In this document: in pieces, positions 4,181 through 5,505 of the stretch
How positions within the stretch are numbered: the first letter of the stretch is position 1
How the letters are laid out: each line of letters begins with the position of its first letter
Assembly: GCA_947494865.1 (NCBI GenBank)
Contig: CANMAT010000326.1
Location: forward strand, 1-5,505
Reading direction: 5' to 3'
Length of the DNA stretch: 5,505 nt
Origin: Deltaproteobacteria bacterium
GTDB taxonomy: Bacteria; Myxococcota_A; Polyangia; Polyangiales; Ga0077539
Notes under the pieces: generated by a model
Seen by the model: the letters and a program-made list of their open reading frames with translations, nothing else
Database searches by the model: none
Told to the model about the DNA's origin: nothing
Position numbers and translations under genes: made by a program

Positions 4181-5505
4181 ATGAGAGGGCCTCCCGGTCC
4201 GCCGACACCGCCGCGACCGCGCAACGCCGACGACTCGGTGGAGACCACTACGCCCGATCCCGACCCGCGCAAGACGCCGCGCGCGCCGCCCCCCAACGTG
4301 CGCGCGCTGCGCTTCCTCGACGACGAGCCCACGGTCGCCCGCGAGCGCGACCGCGACCCCGACCGCACGCTCGTGAAGGGCGAGTCCGACGGGCCTCCCT
4401 CCTCGGGCTCGCGCGACCTCTTCGCGCGCCCCGACGAGCGTCCTCCCCTCGACCCGGCCACCCTTCCCATCACGGTCTCGTCGCGCCCCGCGGCGCACTT
4501 CGTGAGCCGCGTTCCCATCGCCCCGCCGCCGCGCCCCGCCGCGGCCCCGCGCGACCTCTTCGACGTCGACGCCACCGTGCCTCCCGCCGACGAGGTGCCC
4601 CCACCCCGCGCCGTCGCCGCGCCACCGCCTCCCGTCGCCGCGCCACCGCCTCCCGTCGCACCGCCGCCTCCCGCCGCCGCGCCGCCGCTGCCGCCCGCCG
4701 TCGCTCCGCCGCCCGTCGTCGTCGCACCGCCGCCCGTCGTCGTTGCACCGCCGCCGCCGCCCTCGACGCCGCTCGCGCCGCTCGCCTTCGCGTCGCCCGA
4801 CGACGAGCCCGCCGAGGCCTCGGTGTTCGGTCAGGTGTCGCTGCTCCCGTGCACGCTGCGGGCGCTGCTCAACGGGCTCAAGTCGCACCCCGACCCGCGC
4901 GTGGTCGAGGCCGTCGCCATCAACGTGGCGGGCTGCGTGCGCGACCTGCACCGCGGCGCCGTGGTGCTCGGCGAGCGCCTCGTGCCCGAGAACTTCTATT
5001 GCCACACCGATCAGCGCGTCGAGTACCGCGAGGCTGCGCCGCCGGCCCCCGAGCTGGCCGACCTCTACCGCGCGCCCGAGCTCTTTCGCGCGAAGCCCGC
5101 GACGGCGCAGACCGACGTGTTCGCCACCGCGGCCATTGTGTACGAGCTCCTCGTGGGGCGCTCGCTCAAGCCCATGTTTCTTCCCACGGTGATGCAGTCG
5201 GGGCGCACCGACTCGTGGTTTAGCGACCCGGGGCCCTCGATGCACGACACCTACAAAATCGCGCTGAGCAAGGCCCTCGCCGAGCGCCCCACGCAGCGCC
5301 ACGGCGACATGAACCTCTTCGCCGACGAGCTCGTGCGCGCCTGGCGCCTCACGCACAACCCCGAGGCGCGCATCGCCGAGGTCGAAGACACCGAGAGCCC
5401 CTGGCGCAAGGCCGCGGTGCCCATCGCCGTCGTCGCGGCCTTCGTGCTGGTGCTGCTCGCGCTGATCTTCTTCCCCGTCGACCGGCTCACGCAGCCCGCG
5501 GTGGC
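4181..5505 (+). CDS. Membrane-anchored pseudokinase-like protein with proline-rich N-terminus (3' end outside window)
   Basis: The frame is open from the ATG at 4181 to the window end (441 complete codons). Residues 1-139 are disordered and charged, with the short motif RDLF twice (78-81, 124-127). Residues 140-194 are an Ala/Val/Pro-rich repeat tract. Residues 215-390 resemble the C-lobe of a Ser/Thr protein kinase: an alpha-D-like LPCTLRALLNGL, INVAGCVRDLH, PEN (269-271), YRAPE (296-300), TDVFATAAIVYELLVGR (D312) and ERPTQR (R373). HRDLKPEN is replaced by GERLVPEN (264-271) and DFG aligns with EAA (284-286), so the catalytic Asp and metal-binding Asp are missing. No glycine loop or VAIK lysine is visible. 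The kept residues (Asn271, the APE Glu, Asp312, Arg373) mainly support folding. WRK followed by a hydrophobic helix (412-431) predicts one membrane pass, with the N-terminus in the cytoplasm. The likely role is scaffold or signalling partner rather than enzyme; this is inferred. A GTG at 4151 is an alternative start. The gene is divergent from the operon. Confidence 0.8.
   Translation, partial: MRGPPGPPTPPRPRNADDSVETTTPDPDPRKTPRAPPPNVRALRFLDDEPTVARERDRDPDRTLVKGESDGPPSSGSRDLFARPDERPPLDPATLPITVSSRPAAHFVSRVPIAPPPRPAAAPRDLFDVDATVPPADEVPPPRAVAAPPPPVAAPPPPVAPPPPAAAPPLPPAVAPPPVVVAPPPVVVAPPPPPSTPLAPLAFASPDDEPAEASVFGQVSLLPCTLRALLNGLKSHPDPRVVEAVAINVAGCVRDLHRGAVVLGERLVPENFYCHTDQRVEYREAAPPAPELADLYRAPELFRAKPATAQTDVFATAAIVYELLVGRSLKPMFLPTVMQSGRTDSWFSDPGPSMHDTYKIALSKALAERPTQRHGDMNLFADELVRAWRLTHNPEARIAEVEDTESPWRKAAVPIAVVAAFVLVLLALIFFPVDRLTQPAV
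4613..4756 (+). repeat. Tandem proline-coding repeats, two unit families
   Basis: Two identical 21-bp units (4613-4633, 4634-4654), beginning GTCGCCGCGCCACC, are followed by an 18-bp degenerate copy (4655-4672). A second family has a 21-bp unit GTCGTCGTCGCACCGCC at 4715-4735 and a copy at 4736-4756 with two differences. Units encode VAAPPPP- and VVVAPPP-type heptads inside the kinase-like gene. The exact DNA identity of the first pair points to recent slippage or duplication, so copy number may vary between strains. Confidence 0.85.

Noticed and set aside
4083..4208. 42-residue N-terminal extension of the hydratase from the ATG at 4208
   Set aside because: It would overlap the divergent gene's start and adds residues with no resemblance to crotonases. 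The ATG at 4082 gives the normal length.
4613..4756. CRISPR-like array or tandem regulatory repeats
   Set aside because: The repeats are contiguous without unique spacers, are multiples of three and keep the proline-rich reading frame, so they are coding repeats.
4743..5192. Plus-strand Arg/Ser/Pro-rich frame inside the kinase-like gene
   Set aside because: It is an out-of-frame reading of the same DNA. The composition is low-complexity and no motif is recognisable.
4079..5356. Minus-strand open frame opposite the kinase-like gene with Arg/Gly/Asp-rich repeats
   Set aside because: The repetitive product is the reverse reading of the proline-coding repeats. The plus frame has kinase motifs and a membrane helix, so it is the real gene.

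Overview
This is a very GC-rich window with near-exclusive G/C third codon positions. It carries fatty/branched-chain acyl-CoA genes next to a membrane-anchored, protein-kinase-like protein with a long proline-rich region. That combination suggests a Myxococcota (Polyangiales-like) or related soil bacterium. The assignment is inference from composition and gene content; no rRNA or other taxonomic marker is present.

Layout. (1) Positions 2-568 (+): the C-terminal half of a citrate synthase-family enzyme whose start lies outside the window. (2) Positions 569-763: a 195-nt gap between converging genes, apparently holding a decayed C-terminal gene remnant on the minus strand plus a small hairpin. 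(3) Positions 4082 down to 764 (-): a likely three-gene operon, read in the order AUH-type enoyl-CoA hydratase (4082-3294), acyl-CoA carboxylase beta (carboxyltransferase) subunit (3291-1762), and a VWA-domain protein with an intact DxSxS metal site (1684-764). The first two are separated by only 2 nt, and the second gene's Shine-Dalgarno lies in the last codons of the first. The third follows after a 77-nt GC-rich gap. (4) Positions 4083-4180: a 98-bp divergent intergenic region. (5) Positions 4181-5505 (+): a long open frame that runs off the window end. It encodes a disordered, proline-rich N-terminus, then a kinase-like C-lobe that has lost its catalytic motifs, then one transmembrane helix.

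How the genes may work together. The hydratase resembles 3-methylglutaconyl-CoA hydratase, and a biotin-dependent acyl-CoA carboxylase beta subunit is its usual partner in leucine catabolism. However, this beta subunit lacks the usual methylcrotonyl-CoA carboxylase signatures in its N-terminal half, so the substrate is unresolved. No biotin carboxylase/biotin carrier (alpha) subunit is visible and it must be supplied from elsewhere. The role of the VWA protein in the operon is unknown.

The most unusual content is the pseudokinase-like membrane protein, followed by the VWA protein in a carboxylase operon. I see no phage, CRISPR, IS or obvious defence system, and no clear evidence of a wholly new system.
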